This document shows positions 9,120 to 18,120 of a stretch of 64,000 bases of DNA, piece by piece. The DNA lies in NCBI GenBank assembly GCA_023401925.1, contig JAEXDA010000037.1, positions 99,769 through 163,768 on the forward strand, read 5' to 3'. The position numbers were made by a program, and so were the translations under genes. The notes under the pieces are model-generated. The model was not told where the DNA came from, searched no databases, and worked only from the letters and a program-made list of their open reading frames with translations. Position 1 is the stretch's first letter. Every line of letters starts with the position of its first letter. The stretch is from Bacillota bacterium (GTDB lineage Bacteria; Bacillota; UBA4882; UBA8346).

Positions 9120-10049
9120 ATGGAAGAAAATTATCCATTGATTTCAGTTATTATTCCGACATTTAACCGGGCTAAAACAATAAAAAATTGTCTTGATTCA
9201 ATTTTATCACAAACAGTAAGCCCATTGGAAATTATTATAGTTGATGATTGCTCAGTTGATGAAACAGTAAAAATTGTAGAAAATATGAATAATAGGTGTA
9301 TTAGAGTTATTGCTTTAGAAATAAATTCGGGTGCGCAAGCAGCTCGTAACCGTGGAATAAAAGAGGCTAAAGGTGACTGGATCGCCTTTCAAGATTCTGA
9401 TGATGAATGGCTCCCGGAAAAACTTGAAAAACAAATTTCAATATTAAACAAATATCATTTCGATCCGTGGACTCTTATTTATTCAAATACTATTTGGTTT
9501 GATGTAACAAAACAAAAGAGTTTAAATATAGTTATTCCTGGAATTCAAGGAGTCGGAGCTTATAAAGAATTATTGAAAAATCCAGGCCCAATGTTTCAGG
9601 GAATGCTGGTTTCAAAACAAGCACTGCAAAAAATTAATTTTCTTGATGAAAAAGTTCCCTCTTATCAAGAATGGGATACAGCAATCCGGCTTTCCCAATC
9701 TTGTCGTTTTGTTTATATAGAGGAGCCGCTTTTTATTTATAATCTTCATGAGGGTGAAACGATCTCGAAAGGAAAAACTAGAGATATTAAAGGATATCAA
9801 TACATTCTTGATAAATTTGAACAAGATATCAAAGAAATTTGTGGGCAAGGCGTTTGGGAAAATCATATGTTCATACAGTTATCGAAATGTTTAAATTATG
9901 GATTATGGGAAGAAGCAAATATTTACTTTACACGAATTTCCAATAAACATTTATTTAAGTACCGGATATTCAAATTATGCAAATTCTTTCATATTCGGCC
10001 GATTTTATTGCAGAAATTTAATCAGATAATGAAGAGGTGTTTCTTATGA
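9120..10049 (+). CDS. family 2 glycosyltransferase
   Basis: The 309-residue GT-A enzyme has VIIPTFNRAKTIKNCLDSIL at the N-terminus, VDDCSVDET, the GAQAARNRGIKEAKG acceptor helix and the metal site FQDSDDEW near residue 92. AAGGAGA precedes ATG 9120. The gene overlaps the next cupin gene through ATGA. Substrate not identifiable. Confidence 0.88.
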   Translation: MEENYPLISVIIPTFNRAKTIKNCLDSILSQTVSPLEIIIVDDCSVDETVKIVENMNNRCIRVIALEINSGAQAARNRGIKEAKGDWIAFQDSDDEWLPEKLEKQISILNKYHFDPWTLIYSNTIWFDVTKQKSLNIVIPGIQGVGAYKELLKNPGPMFQGMLVSKQALQKINFLDEKVPSYQEWDTAIRLSQSCRFVYIEEPLFIYNLHEGETISKGKTRDIKGYQYILDKFEQDIKEICGQGVWENHMFIQLSKCLNYGLWEEANIYFTRISNKHLFKYRIFKLCKFFHIRPILLQKFNQIMKRCFL

Positions 10050-10492
10050 TTCATGAAATTAAATATAAAAATCAACTTTTAGCTATTATTATTCCCGCTT
10101 CATTTTCTGAGCCGGGTATTCATTTTTATACACCGAATGATTTTTCACAACAATTGGCATATATGCATCATCCTTCAGGCAAAATAATTTCGCCGCATGT
10201 TCATAATCCAGTCCCACGTGAAGTTCACTTTACTCAGGAAGCTCTCTTTATACGAAAAGGTAAATTGCGAGTGGATTTTTATGATGAACAGCAAAATTAT
10301 CTTGAAAGTTATGTTTTGACTCAAGGTGATGTAATACTTCTTGCCTCTGGTGGACATGGGTTTGAAGTTTTAGAAGAGGTTGAAATGATCGAGATTAAAC
10401 AAGGACCCTACGCAGGGGAAAATGATAAAACCCGTTTTAATGGGATTTTAAAAGAGCAAATTAAAATAGATAAGGTAGGGACCAAAACTTAA
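10046..10492 (+). CDS. cupin-fold protein (WxcM/FdtA-like C-terminal cupin or similar)
   Basis: The 148-residue protein has one cupin fold. Likely metal ligands lie in SPHVHNP (about residues 48-54), a KGKLRVDFYD turn and a second motif at GGHGFEVLEE. ATG 10046 was chosen because GAGG lies 8 bases upstream and it overlaps the previous stop as ATGA. A possible start 9 bases earlier has no ribosome site. Its role in sugar metabolism is inferred from location only; it could be a ketoisomerase-like cupin or a non-catalytic binding protein. Confidence 0.65.
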   Translation: MIHEIKYKNQLLAIIIPASFSEPGIHFYTPNDFSQQLAYMHHPSGKIISPHVHNPVPREVHFTQEALFIRKGKLRVDFYDEQQNYLESYVLTQGDVILLASGGHGFEVLEEVEMIEIKQGPYAGENDKTRFNGILKEQIKIDKVGTKT

Positions 10493-10537
10493 TATCTATA
10501 TGGCACGGCTAAAATTCTTTAGAAAAGAGGTAATATA

Positions 10538-11480
10538 TTGAAAAAAACTCTCAAGAAGATATTAGTATTCTTAAAAATTGATTATGTAACGATTATTGAA
10601 AAGTATAAAAAGTTTACCTACAAAAAGCCTAAATATCATAAGAAAATATTATTTGGACAAACAGGGAATGATTTTATTTACGATACGTTAGATTATCAAC
10701 ATCCATTGATGGTTTCTAGACTTGGTGGCACAGAACTTTCATGTATACACTTTTATCTTGAGAAAAGGAAAAAGGGTAAAGGTTATAACAAAGTGATTAA
10801 AGAAAATATGTTTAATCTTTCCGGCTTTTTCCCTGGAAACGAAGAAATGCTTGAGAAATTTTGCAATTTATATTTGGAATCAATAAAAAATTGATATTAT
10901 GGGTGTTTGGTTCAATCAATATGAAAATGTAATATGCCGAGAATATTGTAATAGTGCTGAACTTGTTGAGTTAGGTTGTTTAGAATCGTTCCGTTTTAAC
11001 AATCCTTGGAGCAAGAAATTAGAAGGAAAAAAAGTTTTGGTTGTTCATCCGTTTGAAGATTCTATAAAAGAACAGTATTTTAATAATAGGACAAAATTAT
11101 TTAATGATCCCAATGTTTTACCGGCTTTTGAATTAAAAACGATAAAGGCTGTTCAATCTCTAGGGTCGAAAGCAAATTATAATACTTGGTTTGAAGCATA
11201 CGATCATATGTGCCGACAAATTGAAGGAACCGATTTTGATGTTGCAATAATAGGTGCAGGGGCATATGGATTACCTTTGGCTGCTTTTATTAAAAAAATG
11301 GGTAAATGTGTGATTCATATGGGAGGGGCAACACAGATCTTGTTTGGAATCAAAGGTACCCGTTGGGAAATTGCCTATAAAGATTCAATTGCGAAATTAT
11401 TTAATGATTATTGGATAAGGCCATTAGAAATTGAGCGACCGTCAACTTATAAAGATGTTGAAAATGGGTGCTATTGGTAA
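10538..11480 (+). pseudogene. frameshifted GT-D-like/glycan-cluster protein of about 313 residues
   Basis: Two consecutive frames (10538-10894 and 10899-11480) together form one protein. Part 1 has the MVSRLGGTELSCIHF substrate-loop-like motif and ends in LESIK. Part 2 begins DIMGVWFNQYE and contains KKVLVVHPFEDSI, DFDVAIIGAGAYGLPLAA and QILFGIKGTRW. Removing one A from the AAAAAA run at about 10885-10892 restores a single continuous frame. The parts together look like the GT-D-fold or polysaccharide-associated family seen in O-antigen clusters. The break could be a real mutation, phase-variable slippage or a sequencing error. Translation starts at TTG 10538 with AGAGG upstream. Confidence 0.7.
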
Positions 11481-11550
11481 GTTGTTAAGAATTTTGGAAT
11501 TGCAATTAGTGTTCAAAGTAATAAATGGAATTTAATGCTTAGGGGCTGAA

Positions 11551-12572
11551 ATGGCAAACGTTATTGTAGCTTGGCTAAAAAATGATAGTTCCCAATTTGA
11601 AAAACATGTTCCTCTAAAATTTATGAGCCAACGTAATGAGACTTTGGGATCCAATAATAACTTTAAAATAGTTGTTTTGGAGGGTTACGATTATTTTTCG
11701 GCAGAATATCTGAGCGACTTAAGAACATTGGGCAATGAAGTAATTGACTGTTCTAAATTATATAAATCACAAAGCGATAAATTTTCAACGCTCAACCGTT
11801 TCGGTGATTATGAAAAAAAGTGTTTTTTAAGATGGCTGGTATTGCAGAAGATTTCCCCTAATGAACCAATGGAGATATTATTTTTAATGAAATCCCGGAA
11901 AAACTGGAAAAATCCCTGGGAAAATATACTTTTGTGCTCCAGGGGTGTCCAGCATTTGTGTCAATCAATAATGCCGATTGGTTTAACGAATATTATCATA
12001 ATTTGCTAGCATTTAGTAAGGATATTGATAAATATTCTGCCGATGCATGGAACCAAAGATCTGGTTGGGAATATTCTTATGAAAAAAAATGGGCGGGTAG
12101 TCGTAATCGAAAAATTATTTCCAGTGATCAGGATTTGATATCACATTTGATTCATATGGATAAACTGCCTCAAGAAGATCCCAACAAAATTAAATCGAAT
12201 TGTAATCTTATTTTGCTTGAGAATCCTTTATATCTTTCATCTCATTTAAGAGATATTTTCCCTCTCAAGTATAAACGGACGAATCATATTGATTATTTCA
12301 ATGATAAAAAAATTGCCTTTTGGCATATGCAATCCAATTTCATGGATTATTTGGCTTTTTACATGCAGCGTGGATTGCTGAATAAGATGTTTCGTTGTTC
12401 AAATCCTTTAGAACAAAAAAGCATTGATTATTTCCTTATTAAGTTGCTGAAAGTTGCAGGTTTAAAAAAGTTGAATCGATTAGATGTTTATAGGTATTTC
12501 TTTGCGAAAGTTGATTTTTCCACTTTGTTTCGAAACAGTGTTTTTTGGCAAAAGGATGTTTTTAAATCTTAA
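11551..12572 (+). pseudogene. frameshifted/deleted glycosyltransferase-like gene
   Basis: Frame 1 (11551 to about 11870) encodes MANVIVAWLKNDSSQF through KISPNEP. The continuation GDIIFNEIPEKLEKSLGKY then lies in another frame and runs through FVLQGCPAFVSINNADWF to the stop at 12570-12572. At the junction (about 11869-11872) the expected residues before GD are missing, so this looks like a small deletion rather than a single slipped base. The GDIIF segment resembles a DxD-type donor site of a capsular or stealth-like transferase. The first open frame runs on to 12009 only as an overlap. Probably non-functional. Confidence 0.65.
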
Positions 12573-12669
12573 TGATTGGATATGTTTGGTAAAAAAGATT
12601 ATTTATATATTTATTTTGAAAAAATGATTAAGGATATTGAAATTATTTATTATAACAGGAGGCACCATC

Positions 12670-13791
12670 ATGTATGAGGGCTTTATTTCGGTTAATACTC
12701 CATTATTAAATGGCAATGAAAAAAAATATTTGATGGAATGCATCGATACGGGTTGGATTTCCTCCGAAGGCCCGTTTGTAAAAAAATTTGAAGAACAATT
12801 TGCGATCCGGATGGGTAGAAAATACGGTATTGCAGTAAGTAACGGATCGGTAGCACTCGATGCGGCTGTCGTAGCCCTCGGAATAGGCAAAGATGATGAA
12901 GTCATTCTTCCTTCTTTTACTATAATTTCTTGCGCTGCCGCAATTGTTCGTGCTGGAGCTATTCCAGTGTTAGTGGACAGTAATCCGGTAACCTGGAATA
13001 TGGATGTAAATCAGATTGAAGCAAAGATTACTTCAAGGACCAAAGCCATTATGGTGGTGCATATTTATGGCTTGCCTGTGGATATGGATCCGGTATTAGC
13101 ATTGGCTGAAAAATATGGTTTGAAAGTTATAGAAGATGCTGCGGAAATGCATGGTCAGACTTATAAAGGAAGGCCATGCGGCAGTTTCGGCGATATCAGT
13201 ACTTTTAGTTTTTACCCCAATAAGCATGTAACGACCGGAGAAGGCGGAATGATGTTGACCGATGATCCGTTGCTTGCTGAAAGATGCCGTTTTTTAAGAA
13301 ACCTTTGCTTTGATAAATCGAGACGCTATATCCATGAGGAGCTGGGTTTTAATTTTCGGATGTCTAATATTCAGGCGGCATTGGGTGTTGCTCAACTGGA
13401 ACGGTTGGATGAATTTATAGAACGTAAAAGAATAATGGGAAAGCGGTATACAAAGTTATTGGCAGATGTAGCCGGTATTCAGTTACCTATGGTGAAAACA
13501 ACTTATGCCGAAAATATTTATTGGGTTTACGGTATCGTTTTAAAAGATGAGGTTTCCTTTGATGCAGAGGGAATGATGTGTCGGTTAGCAGAACAACAAA
13601 TCGGTACCAGACATTTTTTCTGGCCTATGCATAAACAACCAGTATTCAATAAATTAGGATTATTTAAAGATGAATATTACCCAATTGCTGAAAAATTGGC
13701 TGGAAGAGGTTTTTATATTCCCAGTGGTTTAGCCCTAACGGAGGAAGAAATCATTCATGTTACTGAGGTTATGAAGAACATTTTGAAATGA
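12670..13791 (+). CDS. DegT/DnrJ/EryC1 aminotransferase, GDP-perosamine-synthase-like
   Basis: The 373-residue PLP-dependent sugar aminotransferase carries the Schiff-base lysine K185 in YPNKHVTTGEGG, the EDAAEMHG segment (about 157) and NFRMSNIQAALGVAQLE. The C-terminal FFWPMHKQPV and FYIPSGLALT motifs resemble GDP-perosamine synthases (RfbE/PerA), which aminate GDP-4-keto-6-deoxymannose. That assignment is an inference. GDP-mannose supply is encoded downstream, but no GDP-mannose dehydratase is visible. ATG 12670 is preceded by GGAGG; an upstream in-frame ATG at 12637 has no ribosome site. Confidence 0.85.
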   Translation: MYEGFISVNTPLLNGNEKKYLMECIDTGWISSEGPFVKKFEEQFAIRMGRKYGIAVSNGSVALDAAVVALGIGKDDEVILPSFTIISCAAAIVRAGAIPVLVDSNPVTWNMDVNQIEAKITSRTKAIMVVHIYGLPVDMDPVLALAEKYGLKVIEDAAEMHGQTYKGRPCGSFGDISTFSFYPNKHVTTGEGGMMLTDDPLLAERCRFLRNLCFDKSRRYIHEELGFNFRMSNIQAALGVAQLERLDEFIERKRIMGKRYTKLLADVAGIQLPMVKTTYAENIYWVYGIVLKDEVSFDAEGMMCRLAEQQIGTRHFFWPMHKQPVFNKLGLFKDEYYPIAEKLAGRGFYIPSGLALTEEEIIHVTEVMKNILK

Positions 13792-13816
13792 TTACAATCT
13801 AAAAAGGAAATAATGA

Positions 13817-15028
13817 ATGAAAAAAATCGGATTATTTTTAGATTATGAACCTTTGGGGGGGGGGACCTTCCAATATAATCAGACGATGGTCGAAGCTGTT
13901 TCAAATTTGCCTGCCACTCAATTTGAAGTAATCGTAGGATATACTTCTAAGCTTTGGAAGAGTTATTTAATGGAGTATCCTTCATTACAAACAATATATG
14001 TGGAAAAAAGTTTTTGGAGCCGCGCAATTGGTAAGATTTGGAAAGAATTAAATTTGCCGATGGGATGGTGGCGGAAAATAAATCCGTTATTTCATCCGGT
14101 ATCAAAAACCATTGTAAAACAAGACTGTGATTTATGGATTTTTCCATCTCAAGACCAATGGGCATATCAAGTCGATGTTCCTGCATTAGGGACAATTCAT
14201 GATTTAATGCACCGCTATGAAAAATTTCCTGAGATTTCGGACAAGGGTGAATATAAGCGGCGGGAGTATCATTATTCTCATATGTGTCGTTTCGCCAGAG
14301 GGGTATTGGTTGACTCAGAAATAGGGAAGAAACAGGTTATGGAATCGTATGCCGTTCAGCCAAATCAGGTTTTCATTTTGCCATTTGTTCCTCCTAAATG
14401 TATCTATAATACCAATTATGATAAAAGCTTAGAAGGGAAATATGACCTTCCCTCAAAATATATTTTTTATCCTGCACAATTTTGGGAACATAAAAATCAT
14501 AAGAATTTAATCAAGGCTATTAAAATATTAAGTGATAAATTACCGGATATTCATTTAGTGCTGGTTGGTTCCAAAAAGAACGGCTACGATTCAGTAGTTG
14601 ACTTGGTTAAAAGTTTGGAATTAGAAAATAGGATTCATTTTTTGGGTTATGTTCCGGAGCAAGATATTCTTTATATATATAAGAAAGCCCGGGCAATGAT
14701 TATGCCAACATTTTGCGGACCAACGAATATTCCGCCGTTGGAAGGTTTTGCAGCCGGGTGTCCTGTTGCCGTTTCAAATGTTTACGGAATGCCGGAACAA
14801 GTAGGGGATGCAGCGTTATTGTTTGATCCTCATTCGGAGCAGGATATTGCGAATATAATTTATCAATTATGGAACAATGATGAGTTATGCAAAAAATTAA
14901 TTGAAAAAGGATATTTAAAAAATCAACAATGGGGACAAGAACACTTTAATCGGCAATTGCAAAATATCCTGAGTGAAATTTTAAAACGAGAAAAGTCAGA
15001 AAAAATAGGTGACTTTTATGGAACATAA
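13817..15028 (+). CDS. family 4 glycosyltransferase with G10 tract near its start
   Basis: The 403-residue GT-B enzyme has DLMHRYEKFPE in the N-terminal lobe, FYPAQFWEHKNHKNLIKA at the hinge and TFCGPTNIPPLEGFAAGCPVAVSN in the donor site (about 298-320). Codons 13-16 are TTG GGG GGG GGG, giving an unbroken run of ten G at 13855-13864. The three glycines match the GG loop common in this family, so the reading frame as given is functional. One gained or lost G would truncate the protein almost at once. AAGGA precedes ATG 13817. Confidence 0.87.
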   Translation: MKKIGLFLDYEPLGGGTFQYNQTMVEAVSNLPATQFEVIVGYTSKLWKSYLMEYPSLQTIYVEKSFWSRAIGKIWKELNLPMGWWRKINPLFHPVSKTIVKQDCDLWIFPSQDQWAYQVDVPALGTIHDLMHRYEKFPEISDKGEYKRREYHYSHMCRFARGVLVDSEIGKKQVMESYAVQPNQVFILPFVPPKCIYNTNYDKSLEGKYDLPSKYIFYPAQFWEHKNHKNLIKAIKILSDKLPDIHLVLVGSKKNGYDSVVDLVKSLELENRIHFLGYVPEQDILYIYKKARAMIMPTFCGPTNIPPLEGFAAGCPVAVSNVYGMPEQVGDAALLFDPHSEQDIANIIYQLWNNDELCKKLIEKGYLKNQQWGQEHFNRQLQNILSEILKREKSEKIGDFYGT

Positions 15029-15839
15029 AGTTATAACTAAAATAACAATTATTACGGTATGTTTTAATAGTGAAAAGACTATTGAAAAAACGATATTGAG
15101 CGTTATAAATCAAACTTATCCTTTAATCGAGTATATTATTATCGATGGTGGTTCTACTGACGGCACTTTGAAAATTATTAAAGAATATCAGAATAAAATC
15201 GCTTTTTGGAGCAGCGAACCTGATGAAGGCATATCCGATGCCTTTAATAAGGGAGTGGCGAAGGCTACCGGCGATATCATTGGAATCATTAATTCCGATG
15301 ATTATTATGCAGAGGATGCAGTGGCTGAAGTTGTACAGGAACTTCAATCCAATCCCGATTGTGGGTTTGCGTTTGGGGATCAAATATTTGTTAATTCACA
15401 AGGAAATAAATTATTCACTCAAAAAGGCGATCCGGAATATTCAAAAATAATTGGTTACGAGATGCCTTCGATTCCTCATCCTACAGTTTTTGTCCGGCGT
15501 CAGGTCTATCAAGAACTTGGCGGATTTGACAAAATTTATAGAACTGCGATGGATTATGAATTTATATTGCGAATATGCAGGAATGGAGTCAAGGGATATT
15601 ATATACCGGAAGTCTTAGCCTATCAACGATTAAATGGCGAGTCGGATCAAAATTATGTCCGGGGGTATCGGGAATCGAGGGAAATTTCCATTCGATACGG
15701 GTACAATCATTTCTTGGCGTGGAGCAGATTTGGTTATAAATGTATGAAAACCTTCATTCGGAAAAAGTTTGAACGAGTAGGGCTTCATCTATTCGTTAAG
15801 AGTTTTCGAACCTATTTGGGTCGTCGGTATCGCTATTGA
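15018..15839 (+). CDS. family 2 glycosyltransferase
   Basis: The 273-residue GT-A enzyme has ITVCFNSEKTIEKTILSV at the N-terminus, IIDGGSTDGT, EPDEGISDAFNKG and the metal site INSDDYYAED (about 91). It matches the WcaA/colanic-type subgroup of GT2, with PHPTVFVRRQVY in the acceptor region. ATG 15018 is chosen with AGGTG 7 bases upstream; a GTG at 15009 overlaps that ribosome site. The gene overlaps the end of the preceding one by 11 bases. Confidence 0.88.
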   Translation: MEHKVITKITIITVCFNSEKTIEKTILSVINQTYPLIEYIIIDGGSTDGTLKIIKEYQNKIAFWSSEPDEGISDAFNKGVAKATGDIIGIINSDDYYAEDAVAEVVQELQSNPDCGFAFGDQIFVNSQGNKLFTQKGDPEYSKIIGYEMPSIPHPTVFVRRQVYQELGGFDKIYRTAMDYEFILRICRNGVKGYYIPEVLAYQRLNGESDQNYVRGYRESREISIRYGYNHFLAWSRFGYKCMKTFIRKKFERVGLHLFVKSFRTYLGRRYRY

Positions 15840-15889
15840 TAGCAAAATATAAATTTGACACATCAAAATGAAACCATTTGAGGAATTGA

Positions 15890-16975
15890 ATGAGTAAAAT
15901 TACAATCGATCTTCGAATGATCAAAGCATCGGGAATTGGGACTTATCTTTATAATCTGATCCCGCTGATCATTAAGGAAAAGCCCCAATATGATTTTGTA
16001 TTATTAGGAATGGATAAGGGTTTAAAAGAAATTCCTTGGACCGATCAATCAAACATAACGATAAGGAATTGTAGATCCGGCATTTATACGATTCAGGAAC
16101 AAGTCGAATTATGCCGTAATATTCCGAATGATACCAAGTTGTTTTGGTCACCGCATTACAACATTCCTTTGTTATACAGAGGCAAATTACTTGTAACAGT
16201 TCACGATTTATTTCATTTGGCGATGCCCCAAATGGTTTCGGGGATTCATAAAAGGGTTTATGCGAAATTGATGTTTTCCAAGGTAAGTTCCAACGCTGAT
16301 GCAATTATTTGTATATCGGAGTTTACCAAAAAGGAGTTAATCCGTTTTACCCATTGCCAAGAACAGAAGTTACATTTAGTTCATAACGGTATGGATCAAT
16401 CGTGGCATAATATTACGAAGGAACGCTTTTCTTGTCAAAAGCCGTTTTTATTATTTGTTGGAAACGTTAAGCCCAATAAAAATTTGGTAAACTTAATCAA
16501 GGCTTTTGATTTGATTAAAAATAATATTTCTCAGGATTTAGTTATCGTTGGGAAGAAAGAAGGCTTTATAACTGGGGATGATGCTGTTTTTAAAGCTGCG
16601 GAAGGATTAGGGAACCGGATCCGTTTTACCGGGCATATTGATAAGGCAACCTTAATTCAGTATTATAAACATGCAGACGCGTTAGTTTTTCCATCTTTTT
16701 ATGAAGGGTTCGGCCTTCCACCTTTGGAAGCCATGATTTGCGGATGTCCGGTTCTGGTTTCCAATGCGGCATCATTACCAGAGGTTTGTGGTGATGCAGC
16801 TTTATATTGTAATCCTTTTAATGTTGAAGATATAGCGGTTAAAATCTATGAAATTATTAACAATTTAGAATTACGAAAAACTCTTATATCTAATGGCGAA
16901 AAAAGAGTCTTGTTGTTTACTTGGGATGAATGTGCCCAAAAAACTTTAAAAGTTATTGAAAAAGTATTAGCTTAA
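15890..16975 (+). CDS. family 4 glycosyltransferase (mannosyl/rhamnosyl-type)
   Basis: The 361-residue GT-B enzyme opens with ITIDLRMIKASGIGTYLYNL (glycine-rich acceptor loop). FVGNVKPNKNLVNLIKAF follows at the hinge, and SFYEGFGLPPLEAMICGCPVLVSN holds the EX7E pair (about 273-281). It resembles WbaZ/MtfB-like mannosyl- or rhamnosyltransferases in layout; the donor is inferred, not shown. GAGGAATTG precedes ATG 15890. Confidence 0.88.
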   Translation: MSKITIDLRMIKASGIGTYLYNLIPLIIKEKPQYDFVLLGMDKGLKEIPWTDQSNITIRNCRSGIYTIQEQVELCRNIPNDTKLFWSPHYNIPLLYRGKLLVTVHDLFHLAMPQMVSGIHKRVYAKLMFSKVSSNADAIICISEFTKKELIRFTHCQEQKLHLVHNGMDQSWHNITKERFSCQKPFLLFVGNVKPNKNLVNLIKAFDLIKNNISQDLVIVGKKEGFITGDDAVFKAAEGLGNRIRFTGHIDKATLIQYYKHADALVFPSFYEGFGLPPLEAMICGCPVLVSNAASLPEVCGDAALYCNPFNVEDIAVKIYEIINNLELRKTLISNGEKRVLLFTWDECAQKTLKVIEKVLA

Positions 16976-17015
16976 TAGAAAATTATTGGAGCTAAGATAT
17001 TTGGAGGCTTTTTTA

Positions 17016-17942
17016 ATGAATAAGGAATCCACGATCTATGTCGCCGGACATAACGGATTGGTAGGTTCGGCAATTGTAAGAAAATTGCAGGATAATCATT
17101 TTGAAAATTTGATTTTTCGCACCAGCAAAGAACTTGATTTACGCAGTCAAGATGCAGTTAAAGATTTTTTTGAAAACGAAAAACCTGAATATATCTTTTT
17201 AGCCGCAGCCAAGGTCGGCGGTATTTGGGCCAACAGCGCCACTCCGGCCGAGTTCATTTATGATAATTTAATGATCGAAGCCAATATCATTCACAACGCC
17301 TATCGTTACGGCGCAAAAAAGCTATTATTTCTTGGGAGTTCCTGCATTTATCCTAAACTTGCCCCCCAACCGTTGAAAGAAGAATATTTATTAACGGGCG
17401 AACTTGAACCGACCAATAGCGCTTATGCCATTGCCAAAATAACCGGGATTGAGATGTGCCGGGCTTATAATAAGCAGTACGGAACCAATTTTATCTCCGT
17501 AATGCCCACCAATCTTTACGGACCCAATGATAATTTTGATTTACAATCTTCCCATGTTTTGCCGGCTTTAATCCGTAAATTTCATGAGGCCAAGATCCAT
17601 CATTCCCCGGAAGTTGTTGTTTGGGGAACGGGAACTCCGGTGCGGGAATTTTTGCATGTGGATGATTTGGCTGAGGCTTGTCTTTATTTGATGGAGAATT
17701 ATAACGATACCGGTATTGTCAATATCGGCTGCGGTGAAGGAATAACCATCAAGGAACTGGCGTTGTTAATTCGGGAAGTTATAGGATTTGAGGGGAAATT
17801 GGTTTTTGATACGACTAAACCTGACGGGACTCCGGTAAAGATTAATGATATCGGTAAATTAAAAAGCCTCGGCTGGCAGCCACGGATTACTTTACCCCAG
17901 GGGATTGCCGATACTTATCAATGGTATCTCCAAAATCAATAA
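17016..17942 (+). CDS. fcl: GDP-L-fucose synthase (GDP-4-keto-6-deoxymannose epimerase/reductase)
   Basis: The 308-residue short-chain dehydrogenase has IYVAGHNGLVGSAIV (NADPH loop), the LGSSCIYPKLAPQPL segment typical of Fcl/WcaG, and the YxxxK pair in YAIAK (about 137-141). It converts GDP-4-keto-6-deoxymannose to GDP-L-fucose. The partner enzyme, GDP-mannose 4,6-dehydratase, is absent from this window. ATG 17016 follows GGAGG; an upstream TTG in frame at 16986 is unlikely. Base composition from here onward is less AT-rich than in the preceding 16 kb. Confidence 0.92.
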   Translation: MNKESTIYVAGHNGLVGSAIVRKLQDNHFENLIFRTSKELDLRSQDAVKDFFENEKPEYIFLAAAKVGGIWANSATPAEFIYDNLMIEANIIHNAYRYGAKKLLFLGSSCIYPKLAPQPLKEEYLLTGELEPTNSAYAIAKITGIEMCRAYNKQYGTNFISVMPTNLYGPNDNFDLQSSHVLPALIRKFHEAKIHHSPEVVVWGTGTPVREFLHVDDLAEACLYLMENYNDTGIVNIGCGEGITIKELALLIREVIGFEGKLVFDTTKPDGTPVKINDIGKLKSLGWQPRITLPQGIADTYQWYLQNQ

Positions 17943-18015
17943 AACATTTAAGCTATCTTCTTAAAAATGGTTAATTCAGATATTCGTTTAAAAAAATTAA
18001 ATTTCAAAAGCAATA

Positions 18016-18062
18016 TCTCCCGCGGAGGCGCAGTGGCGCTGAGAAAACATATTAAAGAGAGC
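18016..18062. repeat. remnant of a GC-rich dispersed intergenic repeat
   Basis: Within the 178-base gap between fcl and the next epimerase is a short GC-rich string (CTCCCGCGGAGGCGCAG then TGGCGCTGAGAA) in AT-rich surroundings. It resembles the CGCAGAGGCGCAGAG-type dispersed repeats of environmental genomes. It has no coding potential. The remainder of the gap shows nothing recognisable. Confidence 0.35.
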
Positions 18063-18120
18063 TAAAGTTTAAATAAAATCTTGCGTGAAATTTATTAATT
18101 AAAAGATGGAAAAAGGGTAA

